Part shown: positions 20,628-32,539 of the stretch, piece after piece | Layout: every line of letters begins with the position of its first letter | How positions within the stretch are numbered: position 1 is the first letter of the stretch | NCBI GenBank assembly: GCA_002049455.2 | Contig: KV918852.1 | Coordinates: 62,001-126,000 of the forward strand | DNA from: Porphyra umbilicalis | Lineage: Eukaryota; Rhodophyta; Bangiophyceae; Bangiales; Bangiaceae | Direction of reading: 5' to 3' | Length of the DNA: 64,000 nt | Translations under genes and position numbers: made by a program | The notes under the pieces: model-generated | Told to the model about the DNA's origin: nothing | The model's database searches: none | What the model saw: the letters and a program-made list of their open reading frames with translations, nothing else

Positions 20628-23279
20628 TCAATCATACGGCCCCCAACCCACCGCGAGCTGTTCTTCATCCTCGCTCTCCTCCTCGTCGGTGTCAACGTCG
20701 TCGGACCCAGCTTCGGCTTCACCAGTAGATGAAACGTAACCGTTCACAGTCTCGCGGAAGTTGGCTGCTTCAGCGTGGGACAGGGACGGTACCGAGGCCG
20801 TATTGTAAGGAAAGAGGTCGGCATTGGATGAAACAAGCGAGTGCATCTCCACGCTCCCAGTTGACAGCGACGAGCGGTCGCTTGCAACAAGCCGCCCGGC
20901 AATGGAAAACTCGCGCTCGCAAGAGGCAGATGATCCCACCGCACCGAAGACCGAGCCAGCAACGACAAACAGGGCAGGGAACTGCGCACGGTGTGCGCGC
21001 CAAAACTCCATCGCGTCCCCAGCCATGGCCGAGTCTGACCGGCGGCGAAACCGAGACAGCTCCTCGCGCGCCGCGCGGTCCACTCTGCTTGGTTCCAGAG
21101 TATGCTCACATTCAGGTGACACATCGGCTTGCCACAGGACCAACGAGGAGCGCGCCGTTACCCGCAGCTCGGAGAGTTCCGCGGTAGAACGCAAGGGCCC
21201 CGCCGAGCCGCATCCGCCGAACGCCTCTGCAGTCGGTTGCAGCTTCGCGGCCGTTTCGAGAACGGCTGTCTCGGCCTCGGCAGTCGGGTCACCCATCCCA
21301 ACCCAATCTCCAACTTCCCGCAGCATCCGGCCATCACCCGGTGAAAGAAGCACGGCGCTCAAAACAGCCGGGTTTCTCAACCAGTTTTTTGCATTCTCCT
21401 TGGGGTTGAAAAAAAGGCGGTCGATCTCGTCGCGCATGATGCGCACTGCGACAGCCGCCTCTTCACATAAAGACTCATAGCCACCCCTTGTCTCTATGTA
21501 GACGGCCTCGCTGGGGTAGAGGCGGTTGTCGAGCTCGATGACGTCGTCGTCTGGGTTCTCCTGAAGAAAGGACTCGATGGAGTCGGAGCCAACGGCCAGT
21601 GGATGCTCGGGGAACTTGGGCGCGACGATGGTGTCGAGCAGCAGCGTCTTGCAGAGCGCGACGACAAGAGAAAAAATGTCCGCCAGCGTCGCCGACGTTC
21701 TCTGGCACTCCTTTGTCACCTCAAAGACGGGTGTCAGGATGGCCATAAGGTAGCGCATATTGTCCCAATCACGATGGGCGACACAGCGCTTGCGCTGGTC
21801 CGCCGTCAGCGTCGTCGAGCAGAAGAAAATAGAAAGCCGCGGACACATAGAGTACAGACGAGCCAGAGACAGGTAGGTCGACCCCCAACACGTCGCCACT
21901 TCGGACACAAGGCCGCGAATCGCCGAGTCTCCTGCAACGATGATGGCACTCAAAATCTGCGCCCCCGCGTCCGAGTGCTTGAAGAACGTTGTTGTTGCGC
22001 GAAGCCGGGTCAGCAGCTCCAGGGCTGCAGGTCTGGGGCAGGCCTTGAGGTGGCGTCGCGCGGCCCGGCCGCCGGCGGCAACACGAATCGCCCGCTGGTT
22101 GGCAAACTCACCCGACGCTCCCAGAGCCTTCCGAACCGCCACGTTCAACGCATGAGCTGCACAGGGAATCCTCGGAGCATCAAGATCCGCCTCGGCCTTG
22201 CGGACGTTCGACCCCGAATCAGTTGTGGTCGAGGCAATGTCACCTTCCGAGATTCCGACTCGTCCAAGTACTTCTTGCTGCCACTTGACGATGGCCTTAT
22301 GGTTGTGCTTCCCAGGACAGGCCCAAACACCGCGGGACTTTTGCTTGATAGCAAACGTCCCCAAGTCCGTGAAACGAAGGATCAACGCGCCGTAGCTAGC
22401 TCGGGACCCAGGAACCGTCCACATATCGATGCAAACAGTGGCCCAGGGTACACTCATGTAGTCGTTGGCAGCGGCCGAGAAGAGGTCGACAAGGATCGAG
22501 GATATGAAGGACGCGAGCTCCGAGAGATGCAACATGACCGTGCCAAGTGCTGGTGGCGCGTGGCTGATCCGGAAACCTGCAAGGAATGAACGGACATAAG
22601 CGCTTGTTGCAAACGCGTGCGAAAAAGACGTCATGATCTGCATCAGCACAAATCGTACGTGGTGCTCACGTCGATCCGCCGGGCGCATAAACTGCGTAAT
22701 CGCACCATCAGCCGCCGTCAGTAGCGTGCCAGGCCCACCCTTGAGGTTCTTGGCCAGGTACAGCGCCGCAAAAAGGTGGTCGCCACGACGTGCAGGCGAG
22801 CCCTTGCCCTTGCCGGTCGTTTCAAATTGCTTGCTGCCATTTGACGTTTGACCACCCTGTAAGAACAAGTACGTCTCGACACCGTCAAGAGCGCACACCT
22901 TGCACCGCACGTAGACGTCGTTGGACTCATCCAAGACGTACACGTCAACCAGCCCCCACAGGGGCGACCGTTGTGTCTTTGAACGCCCGCTCGGGTCATG
23001 CTCTCAAACGAGGTCCTTCACTGACCAGCTGCCAGTTGCCTCCGCCACGACGATGGGCCTCGTAATGCCAACTTCGTCACGAAGGAAGGCAGAGAATGTC
23101 TGGTCGTCGGGGCCCGTGGGCGCGCTAAGGCTCAAAGGTCGCTTGCTCGATCGCGATGGCACGGGCGGCAAAACTCGCTCCGTGACCACCGCCTCGCCCG
23201 TAGATGGGGACGGCAGCGGAGGAGCGGTGGAGGGGTGCACGACGTCGACATCGTCATCGGGCGATGCTGTTGTGGTCAT
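20628..23279 (-). pseudogene. hAT-superfamily transposase, one in-frame stop
   Basis: From the ATG at 23279 the minus strand encodes an 883-codon frame, open except for one TGA at 23004. If translation starts downstream at 22943 the protein is 771 residues. A CKVC pair near the start suggests a BED-type zinc finger. The RNase-H-like core shows VCIDMWTVPGS with the first Asp, STTTDSGSNVRKA with the second Asp, and IPCAAHALNVAV. The C-terminal hAT dimerisation region is clear: DAMEFWRAHRAQFPALFVVA followed by SSASCEREFSIAGRLV. The tail is acidic (DDVDTDEEESEDEE). Length and motif order are normal for an autonomous hAT element. Only the single stop, or a wrongly chosen start, speaks against function. 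The terminal repeats are not settled. Confidence 0.85.
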
Positions 23280-25300
23280 GATCGGAGGAAGGGGAAGGGC
23301 GCCAGTTCGTGCTGCTCCATTGCATGGGCATGCCGAACGGGAGGACCATCCAGCACGTGCGGCTCAGACTCGCATTGAGAGACTCCCGCTCGTTGGTACG
23401 CTGTGAGGAGCCCTTATCAGTGGGTGGTGACCCCTTTCGAGCGCCGGCGCTGTTAGGCGAGACGCATGGCGATTCACGACCCCGACTGGAGGTTGGCTCC
23501 CCCGAGAGAGGTCGTTATAGAACGTGATTGGCTGTGACGACGCCAAAAACAATGCTACATGTTTCGAGGATGCACGTATCTTGGTCAAGAATTTGTGATG
23601 TAGGCCGCGTGTGCAGAAGCGCAGCTGGCAGTAGCGGGAACCCCCCGGGACAGACCCGACCTCAGCGAACGGGAGTCTTCTGCCACCGCCTCGGATCGTA
23701 TGGCTTTGAAACACGTCTCTTCGTGAAACGCATCTCATGAGTGGCCCAGCTTGAACTTGCATGTCAGGTGGCGGCCTTGGGTATCTCCGTCAAACACTGT
23801 GTTCTAGCGTGCTCGATCTTCCCCAGCTTCTGCGGTCTGGAGAGGCCGAGTGCATCCGTCCATGCCATGGTATGGTTTTGTAGCCGTATCCAGCACTCCT
23901 GTCGTGCACTTGACCATCAGCTCTCTAATTCAAGGCGGTGAATCAGCCGCAGAAGGAGCTGAAACGTCGGTAGACGTTCAGGCCTGCCGGCTGTCAATGC
24001 CTATGGCGCGTTCCGCTTCAACGAATTGTCCGCCTGTCCGGTATAGGGCTGCCTCATCACCATCACATGGTTCAGAGGCGCTTCCAGGAGTCCTCAGCAG
24101 CACATCCCGGAATTGCGAGCGCGCAGTCACCTGTCCACCGGGCGATCTTCCTCCAACCAGTGCATACATGTGGATGCCGCACGCGCTGCAACTGCGTGAT
24201 CGTCATCCATCAGCCCAATGGCGGTTGCAAGTCTCTGTTTCTCCGGAACATGCAGACATATTCCTGCAGGGCCTTTTCTTGCAGACAGTCTGCTGAGTAG
24301 TACAGAGTCCTTCGCGGCGACCAATCTGCTACATCAGCTGACATGAGCGCCTAGCATTCTTCATCCCGATCCAAAATTTCAAACTTCAGCGAAGAATACC
24401 CACGAAATACGTACTGAGCGGCAAGGTACGAGTACTGGTAGCTGTCTATTTTCCGTGTAGATACCGTCTTACACAAGAAAGTTTGGTCCTGAGTACGGGT
24501 GCACGGCCACTTACACCCGTAAAAATACCTACTGGCGATATACTTATGGCAGGGCCTGGCTTCTACACTTCACTGCACGCGAGCCACTGCACCCCCTACA
24601 GCGAAGCCGCCGCACGCCCGCAATTTGCCCCTCCGCTTTCCACGCTCGCTGCCTCCACCTACCCGCCGCCGCCCCTTCCGCACGTTTGCCACCACCGCCA
24701 AAACGCCTCCCCCCTGCCCGCCGCCGCCTCCCCGACCGCTCCCCACGCTCGCCGCCTCCGGCTGCCCAACGTCCCCTCCCCCACCAGACTGACGCTGAAT
24801 ACCCCCCCCCTGCCTGACGCCGGCGCCGCTTGCAGCATTTTTACGCTCTGCGCCAACGCGGAGGGGGTGGCCGAGCTGCTCCGTGGGGTTCATATGCCAG
24901 CCTGCGCAGGGAAAGGCAGCCATGATCCGGTGTCGCCTACGGCGGCCGCCCCAGGTAGGAAAGAAGATAGCGTCGAGTCAAGCTGCGAACATTACCCGCT
25001 GTCCTCAACTCACCGCCCCAGAGTGCTTGCGAACTTCTCTCAGCTTGTGGGCTGCACATGGCGTGCTTTTGCGTATTTCTTGTTGAATTTTTCTCTGTTG
25101 TGGTACTGAGCACCACACATCAAGTCGCACTTGTATCAACTTAAAAAGACTTTATCGGGCTCTTAATCTCGTCCCAATGCCGTCGCCAACACGCCTTAAC
25201 GAGGTTTTTTGGACGGAATACGAGCTAATACTCTCAGCGTGCGAGGAATGTAGAGTTGGCACGGTGTCGAGGCGACACTTCCCTGTCAATCGATTCCTAT
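23280..25300. other. hAT right flank and unresolved sequence
   Basis: 23280-24240 lies between the hAT start codon and the third copy of AATGGCGGTTGCA (24214), a possible right end of the hAT element. 24380-24562 is AT-richer and ends in GGCAGGGCCTGGC, an inverted match to the MITE end at 15694. 24580-24960 holds a plus-strand Pro/Ala-rich frame containing CSIFTLCANAEGVAELLRGV, followed by a CAG/GTAGGA donor-like site at about 24953. It could be an exon but nothing else supports it. Confidence 0.35.
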
Positions 25301-25309
25301 CAGATGTCT

Positions 25310-25330
25310 CGTCACGGTGTCACCGTGACG
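25310..25330. repeat. 21-bp perfect palindrome
   Basis: The arms CGTCACGGTG and CACCGTGACG flank a single central T and are exact reverse complements. The function is unknown; it could be a dimeric protein-binding site. Confidence 0.8.
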
Positions 25331-25548
25331 GTGCTGCTGCGACATAGTAGCAAACCTTTGAATACGAATTTGGCTGGCACAGAACCCGGTTGTTGCGAAC
25401 GACCTCGCGACCGTGCGATTTTGACCGCGCAGGAGTCGACTTTGAGGACTCGAGCGATGAGGGAGCCCCCTCATATGGTGCGCGCTTGGTCGCATTCTCA
25501 GCATGCGCTTTGAGGCACAGGATCGGGAGGGGGGGTCTGACACGTGGT

Positions 25549-25631
25549 GACATGTCATGACAACTCCTGTGTCATGACATCGGCAAAATCGACCCCGTGG
25601 GGCGTGACATTGACATGTCATTGACATGTCA
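25549..25631. promoter_or_regulatory. cluster of three TGACATGTCA palindromes
   Basis: The 10-bp palindrome TGACATGTCA occurs exactly at 25549, 25611 and 25622, with two further TCATGACA words between. An open frame starts about 50 bp downstream at 25681. Clustered perfect palindromes just upstream of a frame could be binding sites for a dimeric regulator, but this is inference. Confidence 0.35.
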
Positions 25632-25680
25632 CAACGTGGCATGAAATGTGCCTTCCCCAGAGAAAACACCCTTTTTCAAC

Positions 25681-26079
25681 GAGCGTTTACGAGGAATGCG
25701 AGAGAAAAACGAGCTCGTGGTGAATTCAGCAATGAGGTGCACTGCGCAGGTTGACCGCGGCGGATGTGGTCACGCACGCGTACTGTTTTGGGACATGCTG
25801 AAAAGGTGGCTTCAGAGGCCTGAGACAGCGTTGTCCTTTCAAACGCTCGTATGGGGGGTTGAGTGGTTGCTGATCGCGTGGCTGCTCGAGCCGGCGCGGC
25901 TGTTCCCGTTGCGCCACAGGCAATTGCCTGTGGTCGATCGGCGCAGCGCGGATGTCGACGGGAGTGGGGCTGACGACGCGGTGCTGTGGTTCCGGGACGT
26001 GAAGGCCCCCGATGGAGCATGGGCATTGCAGGGGGTGGGGGCTGAAGGAAGAGCAGCTTGCTTTTTGAGGGTACGTTGA
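25681..26079 (+). CDS. hypothetical protein, 132 residues
   Basis: The ATG at 25681 gives MREKNELVVNSAMRCTAQVD followed by a Trp/Leu-rich hydrophobic centre (SFQTLVWGVEWLLIAWLLEP) that could be one membrane helix. It ends with a balanced, protein-like C-terminus (VDGSGADDAVLWFRDVKAPD) at the stop at 26077. No family was recognised. The residue mix is less skewed than in the surrounding GC-rich frames, which is the main argument for coding. An upstream in-frame ATG at 25648 would add 11 residues. Confidence 0.35.
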   Translation, partial: ERLRGMREKNELVVNSAMRCTAQVDRGGCGHARVLFWDMLKRWLQRPETALSFQTLVWGVEWLLIAWLLEPARLFPLRHRQLPVVDRRSADVDGSGADDAVLWFRDVKAPDGAWALQGVGAEGRAACFLRVR

Positions 26080-27466
26080 TTATGGGGAGCCGATCGGGGT
26101 GTGAGAGTGCTCGGTGGTACGCGTGTCGCGCAACACGGTTTGCGTAGCGCGGTTGCTGCCCTTCGTGTCGGCGGTGTTATGTTCGCTCCTGTTCGATGGC
26201 TGGTGATGATCATGATGAGCCACGTCGAAGTAGCCGTAGAATGTGTCCTGCGCCTCCCTGCGCCGCCCGCCATGGGCGGTGCCCCACGCGCGCGTCGGCA
26301 GCGGCGGCGGCACCGCCGCCGCCGCCGCCGCCCGTCGGACCGGCGGTGACCCCACCCGCGGCGTGCGTGGCGGGCGCGCGACCGGCTGGCGGTGGTGTTT
26401 TCCCTTCTCCTTTTTTTCCCGCCGTGCACATTCGTCAAGCCGGACGGAGCGCGACGCGCGAGCTCCCCCGCCCGCGTCCGCTCGGCCTTGCTGGGAGCCG
26501 TGCGCGCGCCAGGCGGTGGGCGTAGGGCTCACTTGGAGTCTAATCGCACCCGCCACCTCAATGAGCTTTGCGGCCGCGTCGACCGCCGCTGCAGCGTCTG
26601 TTGCCGCCCGAGCGCTGAAGGGCGACGGCGGAGGCGGTGGCGGCGCGTCAACGTCTGCAGCCGGCGCCGCGGCTGCCGTGGCGCCTTTTGGGAAGTTTCG
26701 GGGTGGCGGCGGCGGCGGCGGCGGCGAGAGGGCGAAAAGGCGCCTGCATGGGACTAAAGTGGGCGTCGCCCGCGCCGTCGGGGGCCGCTTGCGGTCGGCG
26801 AGTGTGCGCCCGCCGGCGGTGCGGGCGTGGGCAACGGGAACCCGTGGGGAACAGAAGGAGACCGAGCTGCCCTCTGGGGGAAGCGGGGTGTCAACCCACC
26901 GCGCGCAGGGCGGTGGGCCGCAGCCGGTGGCGGCGGTGAGGTCGGCGGTGCGGGCGCCAGCGACGGCTGGGGCCGCGCCTGCCGCCGCCGCGTGGGCGCC
27001 GCCACAACCACCCGCGGTTGCCATCGTCCCTGCGGGCACGATCCCTACAAGATCCGTTGCGGGCGCGCCCGAGCCCGTCGGCGCCGCCGCAGGCGTGGTG
27101 GTACAGGTCGACGCTGCTGTGGCCCCCGTCGACAGCGCGGCCGTAGACGCGGCGGCGGGCGCCGCGGCGGCGGCGACGGGGGTCGTCGTGGACACGGTGG
27201 CCGTGGCGGCGGCGGCGGCAACAGCGGCGGCGGCGGGGCCGCCGCCGCCACCGCCGTCGTTTGGCCACTGGCATGGGACCGCCTGGGTGGCGCGGGTGCC
27301 TGCCGACGCCCGTGCGCGCCGACGCGGTCGCCCTGGCCGCCGGGATGCTTGGGAGTATGGGGAGGGAGGACGGCCTGCTGTCGCTCGAGGTATGGGGGGT
27401 GGTGGGCCGGCCTTGACGAACGGCAGGGGTGAAAATTTGGCGGTGGCGGGGGGGGCTGACGAGTAA
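26080..27466. other. GC-rich region open on both strands; probable minus-strand exon
   Basis: A 407-codon plus frame (26243-27466) and a 371-codon minus frame (26080-27195) overlap. The minus strand has one more protein-like piece: RNFPKGATAAAAPAADVDAP, then ATDAAAAVDAAAKLIEVAGA and IRLQ, directly followed by a GTGAGC donor-like site near 26538. A second minus-strand piece reads REAQDTFYGYFDVAHHDHHQ. The plus frame is low-complexity Ala/Gly. A minus-strand spliced gene is my preferred reading, but it has no recognisable domain. Confidence 0.3.
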
Positions 27467-28339
27467 GTGGGTTGTGGTTGCGACGTGCCGTCAACGTATC
27501 TTATTCAGTTTGGTTATTTTCAAGTTCCCAGGCCAGGGTGTTTCCGCGAACGCGCCGTCAGTTTCCTGGACTTTAGTCCAGGGTCCTTATCAACATGGGC
27601 ATGGGGTCACACAAATTACATTTTTTTTCTAGTGCACGCGCGGGAGTACTTGCGGTTCGCCCCGTCTGCACATTTTTTCGGGCGGTACGCAGTGTATCGA
27701 ACACTGCAGCGAGTCGTTTGGGTATTGTTTGGTGCGCAACATGATGTTGCGCAGACGCATGATCCGTCCAACAGTTTCTGTAGCTTTCTCGTCTGAAGCA
27801 TGGCATACGCGGTCAGACGGAAGCCGTACGTCGTGTTTCGTAGGTCGTGTAAGATGGAAACCACAGCCTTCGTGATGTGGTCACAGCCTTCGTGATGTGG
27901 TCATGCCAGACCACGATGGGAAGACCACATCACTAACGCTGAGGGATCAATAGGATGTGTGTATTCTTGCAGCTTCAGGGTGTTTGTTTCGTATGTATAT
28001 GGCAGATCCCGGTTCTTTGGACGCCTCTCCGTTTCCAGGTCGGACCTGAAGTAAACGTGTTCAAACGTGCTATCAACACCTGACACGGCCAGCCGCCCAA
28101 TCGCAGGCGCGGCTTCGTGGTCCGGTTGAATTCATAAATTGGTCACGGGAGCCTCGTCCTATATCCCGAGATTGTCCCGGAACGCACGGACTGGGCGTCG
28201 ATTGGGGCGTAATCTTGTGGGGAAACTCTGGCGACCTCTGACAAGCGGCCCGACGCCGCATGTTCCTGTCTCGCCGACTTGGCCACGGTGAGGCAGTGGT
28301 GAGGTGGAGGCGGAACTCGCGAGAGGTGCACGACGGCAT
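27467..28339. other. no gene recognised
   Basis: Mixed sequence with a 20-bp tandem duplication (TCACAGCCTTCGTGATGTGG-type unit at about 27862-27901) followed by a partly inverted match (CCACATCAC). No coding sequence was supported. Confidence 0.4.
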
Positions 28340-29260
28340 GCAAAATGCCGCTTGCCGTAGGCGTGCAGTTTGTGCTTTTTGCTGGCGTGGCGGCGGCGGA
28401 CGTGGAGCTGACCGTGGTGTCGGGGTTGGTGCAGCTTGTCGTGTGGCACGGCATGCAAGTTGCCGCTTGCCGTAGGCCTTCAGTTTGTACTTTTTGCCGG
28501 CGCGGCGGCAGCGGACGTGGAGCTGGACGTGGTGTCGGGGTTGGTGCAGCTTGTCGTGTGGCACGGCTGGCACGCTGCCGCTTGCGGTTCGCGTGTCATT
28601 GGTTCTTAATGGTGGCGTGGCCGCGGCGGACGTGGAGCTGGACGTGGTGGAGGGGGTGGTGCGGCTTGTCGAGAGGGACGGTGTGCAAGTTGCCGCATGC
28701 GCGCGGCGTGCAGCGGTACTTTTTGTCGAAGTGATGGCGGCCGACGTTGCCGCGGACGACAAGCTGGTCGTGGTGGCGGGGGTGGTGCGGCTTGTCGTGA
28801 AAGACGGCGTGCACGTTGGCGTTTGCGTGGGGTGTGCAGCTGGTGCTTTTTGTCGGTGTGGCTGTGGCCGACGTGGAGCTGGACGCGGTGGCAGGCGTGG
28901 TGCGGATTGTCGTGTACGACGGCGTGCACATTGGCGCTTGCGTGTGGTGTGCAGCTGGTGCTTTTTGTCAATGTTGCTGTGGCCGACGTGGAGCTGGACG
29001 CGGTGGCGGGGGTGGTGCGGATTGTTGTGTACGACGGCGTGCACGTTGGCGCTTGCAGGGGGTGTGCAGCTGGTGCTTCTTTTTGGTGAGGCTGTGGTCG
29101 ACGTGGAGCTGGACGCGGTGGCAGGGGTGGTGGGGATTGTAGTGTGCGACGGCGTGTTCGTTGCGCTTGCGTGGGGTGTGCAGATGCTGCTTTTTGTCGG
29201 ACTAGAGGTGGCGGTGGTGGTGCGGCTTGTCGTGTGGGACGTCTTGCAAGATGCCGCTCG
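28340..29260. repeat. 115-bp minisatellite, array 1 (8 units)
   Basis: A marker corresponding to GTGCAGTTTGTGCTTTTT falls at 28366, 28481, 28597, 28711, 28837, 28952, 29067 and 29181. The spacing is therefore 114-116 bp, except for one 126-bp unit (28711-28837). Each unit also carries GCGGACGTGGAGCTGGACG and a GGTGGTGCGGCTTGTCGTG-like block. The units are free of stops in nearly all frames on both strands, so long frames of up to 428 codons here have no coding meaning: 115 is not a multiple of three and the frame rotates each unit. The same family forms array 2 at 32540. Confidence 0.9.
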
Positions 29261-29439
29261 CATGGCGTGGGGCATGCTGTTGGTATCGGGGTTGGGATAT
29301 CTGCCTGGGTTGGTGTATATGTATTGGTTGCGTACATGGTCGTTGGATAAGTGGCACATCGATCAATAGTTGAAGTAAAACGAAGCGGCTCAAGGCAAGC
29401 AAATACAAGTGTACCACAGCAAAGCAGCGCACTACCTCC

Positions 29440-30384
29440 TCACTCAGCACGGCTTTTTCCCTTCCCCTTGTACGTCTGGCACACATGCGCCGCGTAGTTG
29501 TCGCCAGAGCGGTAGTGGCAGCCGCACCGCGGACACTCAAACCAAACGCGGGCGCCCGGTGGGACCACTACCGCTACCGGGACGCGGCTAGCCGCAGACG
29601 TCGGTGACGCCGACGCGCCGCCCGGTCTCGTGCGTGCCGAATAATCATCCGCCCAAGTGTTATCGCCAACACCAGTCGACTGCGGAGAAGCGCCGGACGA
29701 GCCAGAGTCATCAGACGAGGTCGGCAGCCGTCCCCTCCCCGCGTGAGCAGCGTCCGCGAGCTGCTCTGACCCCGATGCATACGCGTCGTCGTCGCGTGGG
29801 CTCTTATGTTGGCGTGCGTCAGCAGGAGGTGGCCCGGCCCCAGCTCCACCAGCAGCCCCACAAGCGCCAGAAGACCCGCCGTGGCCGGCCGCGAACGCGC
29901 GAGCGTGGGAATGAGCGGTGCGGCCCGCATCGCGAGCGGCGGCCGCAGGCGCAAGGATGCCGGCGTCGTGTTCAGCTTCACGGAGCACGTCTGCCAAACG
30001 AGAATTGTCGTCTCTAGCGCCCCTGACGTCTCTCACTGCTGCACGCAGGCGAGGCAACAGAACACGGAGCTCGGCGCGCCGCCCGCTGTCCTTCAGAACA
30101 GCCACGGCTCGTCGGTGGCAAGCGCCACTCACAAGACTGATGAGGCTTGTCGGGGCGTCATTGCTCGCCAGACACGTCGGGCACGTCCAACAAGTAGAGT
30201 GGCTGGCGTTGCCGGGCCCGTGCGTCGCGGTGGCGCGGAACGCCCTCTTCTTGTGTGACGCCCCGCGGACGTGCTCATTCCAGCTTGCCGCCCCGGTCAT
30301 CAGGATGTTGCATGTCTCACACTTGTAAAAGCCAGAAGTCTCCGGCCGCGGGAATAGGGGTGGGGGGGGTGGTGCGGCGGCCAT
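29440..30384 (-). CDS. zinc-finger protein with U1-type and C-terminal C2H2-like fingers
   Basis: From the ATG at 30384, an uninterrupted 314-residue frame starts MAAAPPPPPLFPRPETSGFY. It then shows a U1/matrin-type finger: YKCETCNILM, a 12-residue loop and H-x5-H (EHVRGASHKK). A second CWTCPTCLA pair and a helical stretch (ELRVLLPRLRAAVRDVRG then DDNSRLADVLREAEHDAG) follow. After a low-complexity Ala/Gly/Ser linker, a C-terminal finger reads WFECPRCGCHYRSGDNYAAH with a final C, ending in a basic KGKGKSRAE tail. U1-type fingers usually bind RNA or DNA. The frame lies between two direct arrays of the same 115-bp repeat, so it may be host or carried by an element. The start was chosen because upstream residues lack protein character. 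Confidence 0.6.
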   Translation of the reverse strand: MAAAPPPPPLFPRPETSGFYKCETCNILMTGAASWNEHVRGASHKKRAFRATATHGPGNASHSTCWTCPTCLASNDAPTSLISLVSGACHRRAVAVLKDSGRRAELRVLLPRLRAAVRDVRGARDDNSRLADVLREAEHDAGILAPAAAARDAGRTAHSHARAFAAGHGGSSGACGAAGGAGAGPPPADARQHKSPRDDDAYASGSEQLADAAHAGRGRLPTSSDDSGSSGASPQSTGVGDNTWADDYSARTRPGGASASPTSAASRVPVAVVVPPGARVWFECPRCGCHYRSGDNYAAHVCQTYKGKGKSRAE

Positions 30385-32539
30385 GTTGTGAAAAAACACA
30401 GAAAGAGCGGGCAAGGTGCGGCAGCGCAGCAAGCGGCTGCAAAACCAGGAAGGAAGACCACCGACGAGATGTGCGACGGAGACAGTGCCACAGGCATTGC
30501 TGAAAACGCACCCGACAGAGAGTCGTGACCCTCGGCGGCCGCGCCACCGCCGGTGCTGCACACTGTGACCCATTTTGTGGCCCGAAACGATTCCGTCTCA
30601 AATTGGCAGTTATTTTGATTTTCTGCATTCTTAGAACAGAAATGGTGCATTATACAGCGTCTTTCTCCGGGGTTGGCTAATGAGGCGATGGCGTCAGGAG
30701 CGAGTGTTGTAAGCATGATACTCAGTACCCCGGCGTCACAGTGTTGTCCGCGACTGCGTCTCCAGTACATCAGACGTGCCAAGCCAATGCGACCAAGTCG
30801 ACGCGCGAAGCCGCCGTGGGCGAAGCGGGGAAACAATCCGGGGCACCACGGCTATGGCATGGTGCCGTCCTTGGTCGCCGGACGCATCGCATCCGAGTGG
30901 AGCTCTGTTGTTGCGTCCGACGCATTTCACCCCTACGACGATCGTCCGAGGCCCGTTCGGGAGCAGCCGCCGTAGCAGCGCCCCGCTGGAACGAGAGAGA
31001 GTACGGCACGTTCGTCATGACCGTTTAGAGGGGTTACGGCTCCATTACACGTACCGCCATCAAATACCACTTACATGTGTACTCTGCCGATCCGACTGCT
31101 GTCAAGTAATGATGTTCGACTGTTTCATCCTCCATCGTGCACGGCCAACGATCGATCGGATGTGCGCCACGACCGAGCGCGCCAAGTGTAAAACCCCTTG
31201 CTATGGCGTGTGGGCTGTCGCGCGAGAAAGGCACGCCAGGCTGTGCTTGTCGCCATATTCTGGTTGTCCTATCTCAGCTTCGCAGTCCGCTTTTTTCGGA
31301 ACAGCTGCGCACCGCTGGCAAAGAACGACGTGAGGCAAATCTCATTTTCTTTCTCGCTCCACAGTAGAGCGACATCGTCAACGAGCGGGACATGAAAGCC
31401 GCATCAAGTAAAGCGAGGAAACTGGCGACTGCCCGCGACTGGCGAACGACCCCTCACCAGTTCAGACTGTGCTTCATGTCGTCTGCTTTTTGAAGCTTCG
31501 TCGTCGACGGGCCGGACGACAATCTGTCGCCAAGTCGAATGAGTGCGTGTGCGGAGAATTGTCAGAGGAATTCTCCGTGGGTTTTCACGTTCCTAACGCT
31601 GATCCACGGCTCGGGGGCCTCCGTCGCCCGCCGTGTCTGCGTGTTTGGCTGCCAGAGCTTCGCATCAATCGTCGTTTGGTGAAACTCTGTCAAAGTTTCT
31701 GAGGGAGGTAGCCTGTGAAGCAGGGAGATCGCCTTCCAGCAGACGAGCGAGTGGCCAGCAGTGTGTCTTTCGTGAAAGCGCTTTCCTGATTGTTCTAGAC
31801 ACAAACCGCATGTAGACCGCGCATGTTGGGGTGGCGAACGGCGCTACCGTCGGGCTGTCGTCCCCACCACCGTCGAGCGCTTCGTCACCGTCGTGACCCT
31901 CTCCACATCCCCGGTCACCATGACCGTCGCTCTTACCGGCTTCCCGGAGCCTACGTCGTGTGCTTGCAAGCGCTATGCGGTACGCCTCAGAATATGGGTC
32001 TCTTCAATACTTTGTCTTTACTCAGCGGTTCATGTCTCTCTTCGCTTTTTCGTCTGGCCGTGTGCTGCAGAATCTCTATGGTCTTCTTTTTACGCCGTCG
32101 TGGGATGCATGCGGCACATGTTGTTGTCGTGGGCGACGCGGCCTGTTCGACTGCGAACCATCTCACTTCATTCACGTTGTGTTACCCGTGTGTCGCTCCC
32201 CATTCATCATGCAGCCTTCCATGTCGCTACTGCGTCTGGGTGCTGACAGGGCCATTCCGTATTGTCCCGCGCATCCTTAAGATGACCGCCCGACGTCTCG
32301 TCTTCGTGTAAATTCCCTGCCCTATTCTTTGTCGTGACGATTTTGATACGTCGGCAGGATGCAAGCGCCTCATCAAGGCCTCCTCCCATTGTGGTGGCGG
32401 TGCCGATGTTCGCCGAGAACAGTCGTGCACGATGCCGACGGCATACAGCGAGCAGTTCGTGGTCATTCTTGACGTGACAGTGACCGTCGTGAGGGTGGCC
32501 TGAGAATCGGAAGAAATGAAGTCTGATCAGTAGGGCGGC
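30385..32539. other. no gene recognised
   Basis: Unique-looking sequence. Several overlapping plus-strand frames at 31820-32310 are Cys/Leu-rich and mutually exclusive, and none has a recognisable motif. No repeats or inverted repeats were noted. Confidence 0.4.

Noticed and set aside
26080-27494. 407-codon plus frame
   Set aside because: Ala/Gly low complexity overlapping a more protein-like minus strand; not listed as a gene.
28073-29369. Long frames of 428 (minus) and 294 (plus) codons
   Set aside because: They lie in the 115-bp array; the unit is not a multiple of three and nearly all frames are open, so length is no evidence of coding.
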